DNA of 64,000 bases from Volvariella volvacea V23 (lineage: Eukaryota > Basidiomycota > Agaricomycetes > Agaricales > Pluteaceae). Made by a program: the position numbers and the translations under genes. Positions 33,201 through 43,990 of the stretch are shown here, one piece after another (the stretch's first letter is position 1; the number at the start of each line of letters is the position of its first letter). The notes below the pieces were generated by a model. The model was not told where the DNA came from, ran no database searches, and worked only from the letters and a program-made list of their open reading frames with translations. The stretch covers positions 1,052,680 through 1,116,679 of the forward strand of contig KB722743.1 of NCBI GenBank assembly GCA_000349905.1, read 5' to 3'.

Positions 33201-33587
33201 TTATGCTGGCTGCGCTTGTGAAGTGCGTCAAAAGGGAAGGTGTGGCAGAAATCAGATGGGCGGATGTAAGTTTCTCTCTGCTATCCCGTCCCGCCCCGAA
33301 ACTGTATATCTGAAATCCGTTGCCCCTAGGTACAATACCAGCACATCAACTACATGGCTGTCCTTCCAGGAAAGGACGACCCCACCCGGAAGCCTACGCC
33401 AAGCGAACTGCGTATGGTTCTGGACTCATTGGCTGCTTCGCGAGCCGTACTCGTTGAGGAAGGATTAGCTGTGGCTCGACGACCTGAAGGTGACAGAAGA
33501 ATTATGTTGAATCTGGAGCAGGTAGAGGTTGAACGGGTTTTGAGCGAGGTTGGAGGGCAGAGTTGGAGAAGCGTGTTGTACGTTTGA
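30240..33587 (+). CDS. ORC1: Origin recognition complex subunit 1
   Basis: Eight exons (30240-30842, 30928-32122, 32186-32268, 32326-32534, 32588-32757, 32814-33009, 33073-33265, 33330-33587) join in frame into 968 residues. A BAH domain occupies roughly residues 120-330 ([41 protein letters not shown]). A long disordered, acidic and basic linker follows. The AAA+ module has Walker A GVPGTGKT (near residue 603), Walker [11 protein letters not shown], sensor 1 [17 protein letters not shown], and sensor 2 [13 protein letters not shown] winged-helix region closes the protein. ORC1 is the ATPase subunit that loads MCM helicases at origins; its BAH domain binds nucleosomes. Intron 4 uses a GC donor (GCAAGT at 32535). 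An in-frame ATG at 30282 is an equally credible start. Confidence 0.93.
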
Positions 33588-34399
33588 CATTGGGCATGGG
33601 TGTGATTTCTTGGGACTTGGGTGATACTATTTCGAATTTGGTGATTTACGTATACCTTGATGGGACTCCTTGTTTTGATCGTACGTCATGCATCCCATGT
33701 GTGCTGCAAGCATTAATATTGTGTGCATAGAAGCTTCTAGCAGACTCTCAATCATCTAGCTCTCGCCCTTGACAGCATCACCTAAAGCTGCCCAGCTCTG
33801 GTCTCGCGGATATGAGCGGTTCTATTTGTCTCATCGCAACTCCCCTTCCTCTTCACCTCAAATTGCGATGGCCTTAAGCCTCTCCGACTTCCTTATACAG
33901 TATGCGCGCTGTATGAGCGCTGTGTTTCACGGAAGTAACAGTTCATTATCCCGGGTCCCCAATCGACAATTACGGAATGACCCTACCAAGAGCGTATCTC
34001 AGACACTCTAGGCCCTCACCAAGGATAGTTGTACTGCCAAGCCTCGTCGTCGATCAAGTTCTAATCATCCTCTTGTATCCTCCATGCGCTATTTCGTTTC
34101 CTCGTTGTCCGATTTTCGATGTCAATGGGAGCAAGTAGAATTGCACGGTGGCCAGCGCGGTCACGACTCGATTGGTGCCACTTTGGGGGAAGAGGTCTAG
34201 CAGTCATCAAAACCTCATTGGTGATTGGTTTGATTTCGCCATCGTTACTCATAGACCCTTAGAAGGAGTCAATATTCAACTCTAACCCTATTCCCGTTGC
34301 AGACCGGGTTTTGACGTTGGGCGGCACTAGTGAATAGACCAGGTAGGTATATAAAAGCTTGTGTCTGTACATGTTCTCTACGCTCCTACGCCCCCATTC
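33588..34399. other. Intergenic between ORC1 and GMC oxidoreductase 1
   Basis: No coding pattern, repeat or RNA gene was seen except the TATA box at 34348 listed separately. Confidence 0.4.
34348..34356 (+). promoter_or_regulatory. TATA box of GMC oxidoreductase 1
   Basis: TATATAAAA lies 44 bp before the ATG at 34400. The paralog at 43991 has TATATAGA at nearly the same distance, which supports both the box and the start choice. Confidence 0.6.
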
Positions 34400-36670
34400 A
34401 TGACTTTCTCCAGCGCCCTCTTTCCTTTCGTGCTGCTGTCCATTCTCTCGTGTGCAGCGAATGCAGCCTTATACACGAGCAGCTCACAGCTGCCCAAATT
34501 GACATACGACTACATCATTGTAGGAGGTATGCTCCGGTTAGATTTTGACGAGCGGTGGCTGATAGAAAGCTCGGATAGCGGGAACGGCTGGAAACGTGAT
34601 TGCAGCAAGGCTCACTGAAGATCCTAATTGTGATGTCCTCGTATTGGAAGCTGGTGGATCGTGAGTGAGCGCGCTTGTTCGTCAGGTTCTCAGTGTAATC
34701 ACAACCTGTCAGTGACGAAGGCGTCTATGGTGTCACTGTGCCTCTATTAGCACCTTCTATGACTCCCAATACCATCTATGACTGGAATTATACCATAGTA
34801 CCCCAGCAGCATCTCGATGGAAGGACCTTCCCATACCCTCGTGGTCGACTGTTGGGAGGAAGCAGCTCTATACGTATGTGTCTTTGAATCCCTCAATCAC
34901 GCACTACCCCCAACCTGGCTTTTCAAGATTTCATGGTGTATACTCGTGGTTCAGCGGATGACTTTGACAAATACGCCGAGATCGCAGGAGATGCGGGCTG
35001 GAAGTGGGACAACATGGAATTGTATCGATCTCGAGTGAGGATGTTCCTTCTACTAACGAGGCACAGATCGGGGCTTACCTTCGTTCATTCAGCATGAGCG
35101 CTTTGTCCCTCCGACAGGAGGATGGGACCCCTCTGGTTTCTATGACCCCTCGGCGCATGGAACAAGCGGGCCTATCTTAGTTACACTGCCTAATCATTTG
35201 GATGAAATTTACCAGATGGTATTCGACGCGTCGAAAGAACTCAATGACGAGTTTTCCTTCAATCAAGACATAAACAACGGAAATCCACTGGGCGTTGGTT
35301 TTACTCAGTCAACAACAGGTGGAGGTCGACGTTCCAGTTCGTCGACTGGCTATCTTCACCCTAATATTCATCGACCAAATTTGCATGTCTTGATGAATGC
35401 GCAAGTGACACAACTAATCAAAACTGGGAGCAGAAACGGGCGCCCGTTGTTCGGTGCTGTAAAGTTTCAGTCTGATCCCCAAGGTACATTAACTGAAGCT
35501 TTATATGCATACGCATTGCCAACCACTCCTCACAGCTTCACCAGTGAAGGTGATAGCAAATACAGAAATCATACTTTCTGCGGGCTCGATTGGCACACCG
35601 ACTATCCTTCAACTATCTGGAATCGGTGACAGGGCGGATTTGTCCTCCGTCGGAATTGACACCCTCGTCGATCTTCCTTCGGTTGGCAAGAATCTTTCTG
35701 ATCACATCACTGTTACTCTAAACTTTAAGGTGAACGGACCGACTTCTGACATCTTCCGCCGTGATCCTGGAGTTATCCAATCTGGTTTACTTGAATGGGA
35801 GAAGAACAAAACGGGGCCATTTTCAATTATACCTACTAACCAAATGGGGTGGTTCCGTCTTCCGTCTGACCATCCTATCTTCGAAAGCACACAGGACCCT
35901 TCTGCTGGACCGCGTTCTGCGCACTATGAAATCCTTTTCTTCGTACGTTGCAGTATATCTTTACCTCGAAGTGCTCCTGACTTGAGCGTAGAACGCATTC
36001 CACTCCGCTGTTACTCCTCCGCCGTCTACCGGAAACTTCTCCAACTTTTCACCATCACTAGCATCTCCGTCCTCTCGTAAGTCCTCGTCGCAACATGAAA
36101 GAGTGTCACGTTACTGATAGTACACGCCGTCTTCCCTTAACTAGGTGGCACTACACGATTAGTCTCCTGTAACCCATGGGATGCTCCCCTCATAGATCCA
36201 AATTACCTTTCCACTGAATTTGATAGAGTTGCATTCCGAGAAAGTATCAAGGCGGCACTACGATTCTCCAAGGCACCTGCCTGGAAGGATTGGATTGAAG
36301 GCCCTTGGGGAGCTGCTGCTGATTTTGAGAATGACGATCAGATTGACGCGTTTATCAGAGCGGAAAGCATCACAATCTATCATCCCGTTGGCACGGCTTC
36401 AATGACGTCCGAAGATACGGATTGGGGTGTTGTAAATCCTGATTTGAAGGTCAAGGGCGTGGAAGGGCTAAGGATTGTCGATGCTTCGATTCTGGTGAGT
36501 CACGTCATACTCTATGATTGTAGCGTGCTGATGGTTCTATTTTCTTGGTGAAGCCTTTTATCCCAAGCGCGCACACTCAGGCAACTGTCTACATGGTGGC
36601 TGAACGAGCGGCAGACATCATTAAAGGATCATTGGAATTCAAGAGGACTGTGCAAAGGGATGAGCTGTAG
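34400..36670 (+). CDS. GMC oxidoreductase (aryl-alcohol-oxidase type), copy 1
   Basis: Nine exons (34400-34526, 34579-34660, 34713-34873, 34928-35034, 35093-35483, 35536-35942, 35992-36076, 36145-36494, 36554-36670) give 608 residues. A hydrophobic signal peptide (about residues 1-22, ending ANA) precedes the FAD-binding IIVGAGTAGNV, which is completed only by splicing intron 1. The GMC signatures [10 protein letters not shown] and [15 protein letters not shown] follow. The active-site His lie in YHPVGTASM (near residue 533) and AHTQATVYM (near residue 577). Secreted GMC enzymes of this kind oxidise alcohols or sugars and give H2O2, often for lignocellulose attack; the substrate is not readable here. 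Exon order and nearly all exon sizes equal those of the paralog at 43991. Confidence 0.9.
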
Positions 36671-37113
36671 CTTGCGGAGACACCTCACGTCGTAGTAACT
36701 GTGTGGTTTTGACGTCGCAATCTTATGAAGCCCTTCAAAGAACTAATTATTGGGAGCGAGAAAGTAAACCCAGGTATCCGAAGTGAGCGTACGCGAGCGT
36801 CAGGCATTATGTGAGGTACCAATGATAAGGCTATCTGAGCTGTGAGAACATTAGCACAAATATGGCCTTTAGCACTCATACTACGGTTACCTATAAAATA
36901 CTTATAAGGCAGTGAAAACACGTCAACATGAGCTCGACTGACGTTATTTTACACTAGATCAGCCTTGTTTGGGGGCTGCAGATGTTGCAAAAGACCAGGC
37001 CGATGGCGTATGGCGTGACGTGCCGTGACGATGGCGGATATGTCCCTGTGTACCTCATGCTAGTACGCTAGTACGTTCACCATCTCTCCAGCGTCTTCAG
37101 CCCAAACCATTTC
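36671..37113. other. Intergenic, nothing seen
   Basis: A spacer between GMC oxidoreductase 1 and F-box gene 4. No element is recognised beyond a repetitive GACGTGCCGTGACG tract near 37016 in the likely promoter. Confidence 0.4.
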
Positions 37114-38803
37114 ATGTCCAACGTAGACCTACTGTCGCCCTCAAGCACATTGCCAAATATTCTTAATACCCTCCCGCCGGAAATATGGGAGCAGATTTTC
37201 TCTTTGGCATGCACGGATGGAGGGTTCACAGGACGCTCGTTGTCTTTGGTTTCGAAGCAATGCTACGAGCTCTCTCAATCCACGAAATACAACTCTGTTA
37301 TTATACAGCGGGCGAGACAGCTGATTTTATTTGCTAGCATGTTACGCGCCCAGCGTGCGCGAAACGAACGGGACCATGACAAAGAAATAGGTTTTCTTTC
37401 ACTGCCCCAGGCGCCCGAAGGCGCTTCACTCACGTCGTCTTCCACCGTGTCGTCACTGACTCGTGCCCCCATTCCGAGAATTCGACATCTGTTCGTCGGG
37501 CTCGGCGACCTATTCTTTGATCTAGCAGAGAGTAACGCGGACGAAGAAGACGATGATGATTATGTTTACGACCACTCAGGACCTCAGGGGTTTGACCACT
37601 GGGTGCAAGAGTACCCCGAGTCTGAATCTAGTTCCAGTTCAAACTCCAGCTTCGGGGGTGATGATGAGGATGGTAGTGGGATTGATGAACTTAACGACGC
37701 TGCTCTGGATATCCTACCCGGAGGAGAGACAGCAGGTCGCGAGGGCTCTGAAGGCGCAAACACCGGAAGAGGTGAGGAAAAAGATGATCCAGAAGATGTG
37801 GACGACGATGATTCAGAGGCTATCAAAATAGAGATTCAAGCCGATCTCGAGTGGTTGCACTCCCAAGAAGGCCGGTTGGACTCATCATTAGTCTCCACAA
37901 GTTCGAAAGAACTATCGATTAGGGCTGGTGCAAATTCCACCACCAGCCCACCGCACATATCAGAGGAATACAGAATCGCCGAACGTCAGTGCCAAGAAAT
38001 TCTTCATGAACTACTGGCTTCGGATTCATGCGGCTCTCTCCAATCCCTTTACCTTTTCGTCGAGTTTAAATTTCCGGTCAATTTGAAGAATGTCATTCCA
38101 CCTTTGAAGAGGTTAGAGCGGTTGGCTGTTTATTCGGAGCGGGATTTATCTTGGGGAGATTTTGTTATTCTTGCTCCTGATTCAATAATCCCAACAACTG
38201 CAAGAACAGTTTTGGATAGTACGGCGACCGACGCGGTACCCTCTTATCCTTCTCTTCGTACCCTCCGAGTTTTTGGGGATTGGAGTGAGATGCAGTGTTT
38301 CCTGCCAACATGGTTAGGTAACCTCTCCTCGTTCTTGAGAAGCCACACACCGAAGCTGGAGCGAATCCGTGTACCCCTTCCAGGGTTTCACACGATTGAT
38401 CACGTTCATACAGTGCGTTCACGTTTCTCTTTCTAGAATAATGGGCGGAACTGACGTGCTCTCTTTCCGTCACTAGGTCCTCGATCTAAAATACTTTCCT
38501 CCAACCATTCACGATATCGTAGCCGAAATACCTAACTTTGGAACTCTCCGCTTGCAGAAGCAAGCTTCTTATATAAAGCAGTTCAGAGGCGGTCCATCGA
38601 AGCGAAGGATTTTGCTCCTGAATGTTGAGCAATACCAGAATTTGGATTATTGGATCCATGAATGGAAGAATAAGGTCGCAAATGGTGAGTCGGGGGACGA
38701 GAGCGAACACAGCACGGGCACCAATCCGCTCGAGAGAGAATGGATACATTGGGACTGGTATAAAGAGTGGGAGATCGGGATAGGTATCTACCCAAACATA
38801 TGA
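37114..38803 (+). CDS. F-box-like protein, copy 4
   Basis: Two exons (37114-38412 and 38477-38803) encode 541 residues. The F-box-like motif is at residues 20-60 (LPPEIWEQIFSLAC, GGFTGRSLSLVSKQC), then IPRIRHLFVGLGDLFFDL, a long Asp/Glu/Ser-rich stretch (about residues 145-250), and the LRR-like C-terminal half (NVIPPLKRLERLAVY, YPSLRTLRVFGDW, PKLERIRVPLP). The second exon of 108 codons carries the aromatic tail with WIHEW and KEWEIGIGIY. A role as SCF substrate adaptor is the default expectation for F-box proteins but is unproven here. It is the longest intact member in the window and lies 155 bp before the next copy in the same orientation. Confidence 0.85.
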
Positions 38804-38957
38804 GTCATCTCTACTTTGTGACGCGACGTGTCGCGCAGTGTCACATGTTGCACGCGCCGCGCGTCTATTTAATAATTATAAAAGCGCACCTTTGTTTCAC
38901 CGCACTATCTACCAATCTCTTGACCCGCACTATCATATTCTCGGACTCGAACTTACA

Positions 38958-40593
38958 ATGACCTATCCAGTGCTCGGTGTCTTGGATATCTTCCCACCAG
39001 AAACATGGGAACGAATATTCTCTCTAGCGTGTACTGATGGAGGATACACCGGTCGCTCGTTGTCCTTGGTTTCGAGAAAATGCCACTCTTTGTCTCAATC
39101 TGCAAGGTATCACTCTGTGTCTATCAAGCGAGCAAGGCAATTAGTCTTATTCGCTGGCAAGTTACGCGCTCCACAAATGCAAATGCAAGATGATCCAGAA
39201 AAGCACGAAGAGGTGAACCATCAATCCCTCAAAGTGGCATCGGGGGTCTGTTCAGTGGCGTCCTCGTCGTCATTCCGGACTCCTATTCCAAAGGTTCGAC
39301 ATTTATTTGTTGGGCTCGGAGACCTATTCTACGATTTAGCAGAAAGCGCCATGGAAGACGAGGACGACGAAGATTATGTTTACAAATACCCAGGGATTCC
39401 GGATTACAACCATTGGCTATACGAGTACCCCAGCTCCGAGTCCGAATCAAGTCTGAACTCTGGTTCTGAGGATGAGGACGAGCCTGAAAATAGGGTCAAG
39501 ACCGAGAAAATGAAAGATGCCGCATCTTTAGGAGAGGAGATGGCTCTACGCAAGGGGTCAGCAGATGCCACCAATGAAAGTAGTACGGAGCAAGTTCAGT
39601 TGGAGGATGTGGATGAAGAAACAGAGATACGGGCCGACCTTCTGTGGCTTCACTCTCGAGAAGGCCGTTTGGGTTCTGCTACTAGGTTGAACGTAGAATC
39701 TGCAACCACTGAGCCTAGCGCTCGTACCTCCAATCGCCTACCCCGCATCAGAGAAGAATACGAACTCGCAGAGCATCGATGCCTAGAAATCCTTCACGAG
39801 CTATTAACATCCCCCTCTTGCGTCGGTTCTCTTAAATCACTTTATATTTTTATTGACTTGAAGTTTCCTATCAATCTAAAGAGTTTCGTTCCACCGTTGA
39901 ACAAGCTAGAACGGTTGGCCGTATATTCAAAGCGGGAAATTTCCTGGGGAGACTTCATTGCCCTAAATTCGAGTTCAATAGCGCCAGAACCGTTCACAGA
40001 AAAAACTTTTGACGATAAAGCGACCAAAAATGTACCCCTTTTTTCTTCTCTCCGGACGCTCCGAATCTTTGGGAACATAAGGGAGGCCAGATATTCTCGA
40101 ACGTGGTTGGATGACCTCTCGTTGTTCTTGAGAAATCATGCACCAAGGCTAGAAAGAATTTATGCGCCCCTCCCGAACATTTATAAAAATGAGGAAATTG
40201 GCGCGGTGGGTTAAAATCTCTCTCTGGGGTCATCGACAAAACTAATGCATTCTCTCTCTTTTCTAGGTCCTCGATTCCAAGTGCTTTCCTTCAACAACCT
40301 ACGACATCATCGCCGAGGTATGGAGCTTTTCAGCGTTTTGTACTCAGAAACAATTGTGTTGTGTGACGGAGCGAAAAGCTAATCCGTCTAACCGGAGGTT
40401 CCTAATCGTTAATTCCGAGGACCTTCAGGTCCTGGACAACTGGGTTGAGGAATGGAAGAAGGAGGTTGTTAGTTCCGAGTTTGGAGACATGGTTGGGGGC
40501 CATACTGGTCCATGGGAGGGAGCATGGATGAGCTGGGGCTGGGATTGGGATAGGGGGTGGGAGATCGGGATGGGTGCATACCGAGACGTATAA
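38958..40593 (+). CDS. F-box-like protein, copy 5
   Basis: Two exons (38958-40205 and 40267-40593) encode 524 residues with the family order: FPPETWERIFSLAC with GGYTGRSLSLVSRKC, IPKVRHLFVGLGDLFYDL, an acidic tract, EEYELAEHRCLEILHELL, SFVPPLNKLERLAVY, FSSLRTLRIFGN, and in exon 2 WVEEW and RGWEIGMGAY. I chose the ATG at 38958 over the longer open frame from 38838, because the paralogs start close before the F-box and because an AT-rich TATA-like tract (38869-38884) lies between the two. The nearest relative is the copy just upstream, so this is a recent tandem pair. A decayed partial copy follows. Confidence 0.85.
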
Positions 40594-40734
40594 GATGTTT
40601 AGGATGCGTTATGCACTCAGTTTGTTCATTTGAACAATGCATACTCGGGTGTAATACGGCGGTACATAGTAGCTAATCTAAAGAATAGAATGCCATCTCT
40701 ATCACTGTTGGGCGCACACATTCAACACGAATTG

Positions 40735-41297
40735 CGAATCCTGTTTATATTCGAAGCAGGAAGTGTCCTGGCGGGAATTCTATCTCCCTTACTTCAAGTT
40801 CAATAGCTGCAGAACCGCTCACAGCAGCAGCTTTTGACGATGAAGCCAATATAGAAATGCCCCTTGGTCTCTCTCTTGGAGCTCCAAATCTTGGGGAATA
40901 TAAAGGAGACTAGACATTCTCGAAAGTAGTTGATTTCTCGTTCTTGGGAGATCATACACCAGAGCTAGGAATAATTCATGTGCCCCTTCCTGACATTTGT
41001 AGGAATGATCAAATTCGTGCAGTGCGCTAAAACCTCTCTCCGCGACATCTAAAAAACTGACAAAGCTAATGCACCGTATTTCAACTAGGTCTTCGCTTCC
41101 AAAGGCTTTCCTCCAACAGCCCACGATATCATTGCCGAGAACGGAGCTCTCCAGAGTTTCGTTCATAGAGACAAGCTTGTCATGTGACAGAGCGCCAGGC
41201 CAACCCGCCAAACCAGAGGTTACTGATCGATGATTTTGAGAACCATCAGAGCCCGAAAAACTGGGTCGAGGAATGGAAGGAGTTGTGAGTAAGTGAG
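40735..41297 (+). pseudogene. F-box-like gene fragment, copy 6
   Basis: This region repeats the 3' half of copy 5 in diverged form. It starts in the segment matching YSKREISWGDFIALNSSSIAPEP, passes the intron (CTAG at 41086-41089), and keeps most of exon 2 (ACGATATCATTGCCGAG near 41120, then NWVEEWKE). Stops and frame changes break it throughout, and it has no F-box half. It looks like a partial tandem duplication of the neighbouring gene that has decayed. Confidence 0.8.
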
Positions 41298-41491
41298 TCT
41301 GACACTCGCAGAGATGCAAAGAGCGATATCGAGGTGTGGATATCTGTGCAGTATGCAGCCTCCATTATATGGGCTGGGGAGACCTGATGAAAGATTTGCT
41401 CTCGAATCTCGGGCTCAAGCTTAATCTTATTACCATGCACATGCAAAGCAGAGTTATACATCTCGAGATCAGCCCTATCCAAGGATCCAGT

Positions 41492-43063
41492 CTACAGAAT
41501 CTTAAGTCCCGCATAGCAGTTGACTAGGTTTCCAATCTCCCACTCTTCGTATGTGGTACAGGGTGTCCACCTCCCGTTCCAACTATCATCCCCTCCCCAA
41601 TCCCCAGATTCACCCATAACCTCTTCCCAATCCTGAAGCCAGTGATCTAAATCATGCCACCCCTGAGGATAGATAATTAAGATCCTTTTATGAGATTGGT
41701 CGACAGTATGATACCCAGAAACTTGATCAGGAGCACGCGTGCCAAATATTGTCTCACGATAAGGTACTTCAACTACGACGTCAAAGACCTTTGAAGGGAA
41801 CTGCCCAGGATCAATGATCTGTATATAATTCAGCAAGATGAGAATTAGTGAATGTTTTGATATTTTGGGCGGCCACTAAATACGCACATTATGGATACGA
41901 GCAGCCGCATAGGGGAGCGGAAGAGGTGTACGCAGCCTCTCCAGCTGCGGCGTATGGTTTCGCAAAAACCGGAGGAGCCGATTAGTCCATACTGTCTGAG
42001 GATTTCCAAAGCCAACCCAATCTCCTAAGATCCGAAGTATCCGGAGCGAGGGGTAAAGCGGAGTTCCACTTGCAATTGTAGCCTGCGTAGTGGGTGCCAA
42101 TGGCGTGGTATCGATGAAATCTTTCCAGAATACCTTGCGGTGTGAATACACAGTCAACGCCTCCAGCTTCTTCAAAGGCGGGATAAAGACCCCTAAATCA
42201 ATGGGGTGCTTAAACTGAATGAAAATCAAAAGGGACTCGAGATCAAGACAAAAAGGTGAATACAACAACTCGCGAAGGAATTGCAAGCATTGCGATTCCG
42301 CAATTTTGTATTCATCCATAATGTCAGGTTGGGCTGTAATGGAGATAGGCGGGTGTAGGCCAGCTTCCTCAGAGTGTAGCCACTTTAGGTCAGCTTGGAT
42401 ATCCGATGCTATAACTTCTGGATCGTCTTGATCCTCGTCTATATGGGCCTCATCACTGATTTTGCCCATGACCTTTTCCTCTCCGTCTCCTGGCATCTCA
42501 AGCACAAGATCCGCCGCTGAATGGACAGATAAAGCCTCTAATGAAACTCTATCGCTGTCCTCGTCGGATGTTGCTTCTGTGCTTGAATCAGAGTCAGAAT
42601 CAGGGTATGCAGACATCCAACACTCGTCTTCTTGAGAACCTGGATAGATGTAATTCTCGTCCTCATCCTCGTCCTCATCGTTGAGTTCTCTTAGATCGAG
42701 AAACAAGTCTCCAAGCCCAATGAATAGATGTCGGATTCTTGGTACGATGACTTGGTGTTTTGATGGCGATGTGGCTGCAGTACCTTCTAGCTCCTCTGAA
42801 AACCCCTCGTCGTGATTCTGGTAGAAGTCGCGTAACCTGACGACGAGCAAGACCAGCTGTCTTGCCCGTTTAAGAGCCACCGAACGGTATCTTGACGATT
42901 GGGACAGCGTGTAGCACTGCTTGGAAACCATGGATAATGAGCGGCCTGTGTATCCGCCATCCATGCATGCAAAAGAGAATACCCGCTCCCATATTTCTGG
43001 GGGAAGTATATCTAGGATATTTGGTATACTTTGAGTGGGAGAGGGCGCATCTAAACGAGGCAT
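41492..43063 (-). CDS. F-box-like protein, copy 7
   Basis: On the minus strand, exons 43063-41888 and 41818-41492 encode 500 residues. The F-box-like part (LPPEIWERVFSFACMDGGYTG), IVPRIRHLFIGLGDLFLDL, an acidic/Ser tract, MDEYKIAESQCLQFLRELL, VFIPPLKKLEALTVY, YPSLRILRILGDW and the exon-2 tail (WLQDWEEVMGESGDWGG, EEWEIGN) are all present. It is closer to copy 1 at 5276 than to its neighbours: both begin with a similar PSPTQS segment, share MDEYKIAESQC-like and EEVMGESGDWGGDDSWNG blocks, and share upstream sequence with ACGCGT boxes. It is the only F-box copy here in reverse orientation. The predicted role is SCF adaptor; the substrate is unknown. Confidence 0.85.
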
Positions 43064-43126
43064 GGCCTGGGTTAAGACAGATATGCGGTTGAAATGGTGG
43101 TTGCTGTAGTGGACACGAGTTACACG

Positions 43127-43146
43127 ACGCGTCAATCGTAACGCGT
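43127..43146 (-). promoter_or_regulatory. Two ACGCGT boxes upstream of F-box copy 7
   Basis: ACGCGT occurs at 43127-43132 and 43141-43146, about 65-85 bp upstream of the ATG at 43063. Spacing and flanks (ACTCGTGTCCA nearer the gene, CTGTCTTAAC just before the ATG) match the block in front of copy 1. This is a duplicated promoter. Confidence 0.5.
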
Positions 43147-43990
43147 AACAGATAACGTGACGCTCAACGCCGACCCGGCCTCCACCTCCCAAGGGCCAGG
43201 TGTTAATAAGAGTCGACACCCTCAGTGGAGGTTGTAGTGGTAGCAGAGGAAGAAGGGGCCTTAACCAATGGTATCCACACTCAGAGTAGCACTCAATTTG
43301 AGTTGACTGTGAGGGTGCATACAATCATTGATTCAGTGGGTGACGATCGGGCAAAGGTCGTTTACCTGCTTTACCAGTGCCAGTGATCACACTCAAACGG
43401 GCAGGATAAAGCTTCTCACCACGAAATATCAGCGCCCATTTTCTACCTCTGCCCATACACGGATCCGCAGGAGCAGCGCTCATTACTTATTGTGATCAAC
43501 GATATTGGGATGACCCACTGTAACCCGAATTCGATGGGCATCCCTCCTACTGTATGCCATCCTACCTCAGTCCTATCTTCCTATTTATTACGCAAAAGTA
43601 AGAGTCAAACACCGTGTTGACCTAGAACCCTGGCTGGGTGTCACGGTTTCACTTCTTTATATGTCATTTCCCGACGCACACGGGGTCTAGGTACAGCGAC
43701 AACCAATGATCAGTACGCCAGCGGTTGCAGCTCGATTCACCTCTCAGGGATGCTCTTGTGCCACATTGCGACACGGCGAAGGTTTGCATATCTGCTGACG
43801 GATAATTAATTCATTGATATCCGTCCATTAGCAACTGATTGTCGTGGTTCGGGCTGCCATCCTCATGTCCGACCCTACTCCCGTTGAAAACCGAATCCGC
43901 AGAGAATCGCATTGAATCGTGATCACCGCATGAGTCGTCTGCTTGGGGTCTATATAGACTGAGAAGTCGCGATTGTCCTCCCTTCTATCC
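43147..43990. other. Intergenic between divergent F-box copy 7 and GMC oxidoreductase 2
   Basis: It contains the promoters of two divergent genes. No gene or repeat was recognised. Confidence 0.4.
43951..43958 (+). promoter_or_regulatory. TATA box of GMC oxidoreductase 2
   Basis: TATATAGA lies 40 bp before the ATG at 43991, the same arrangement as in the paralog at 34400. Confidence 0.55.
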
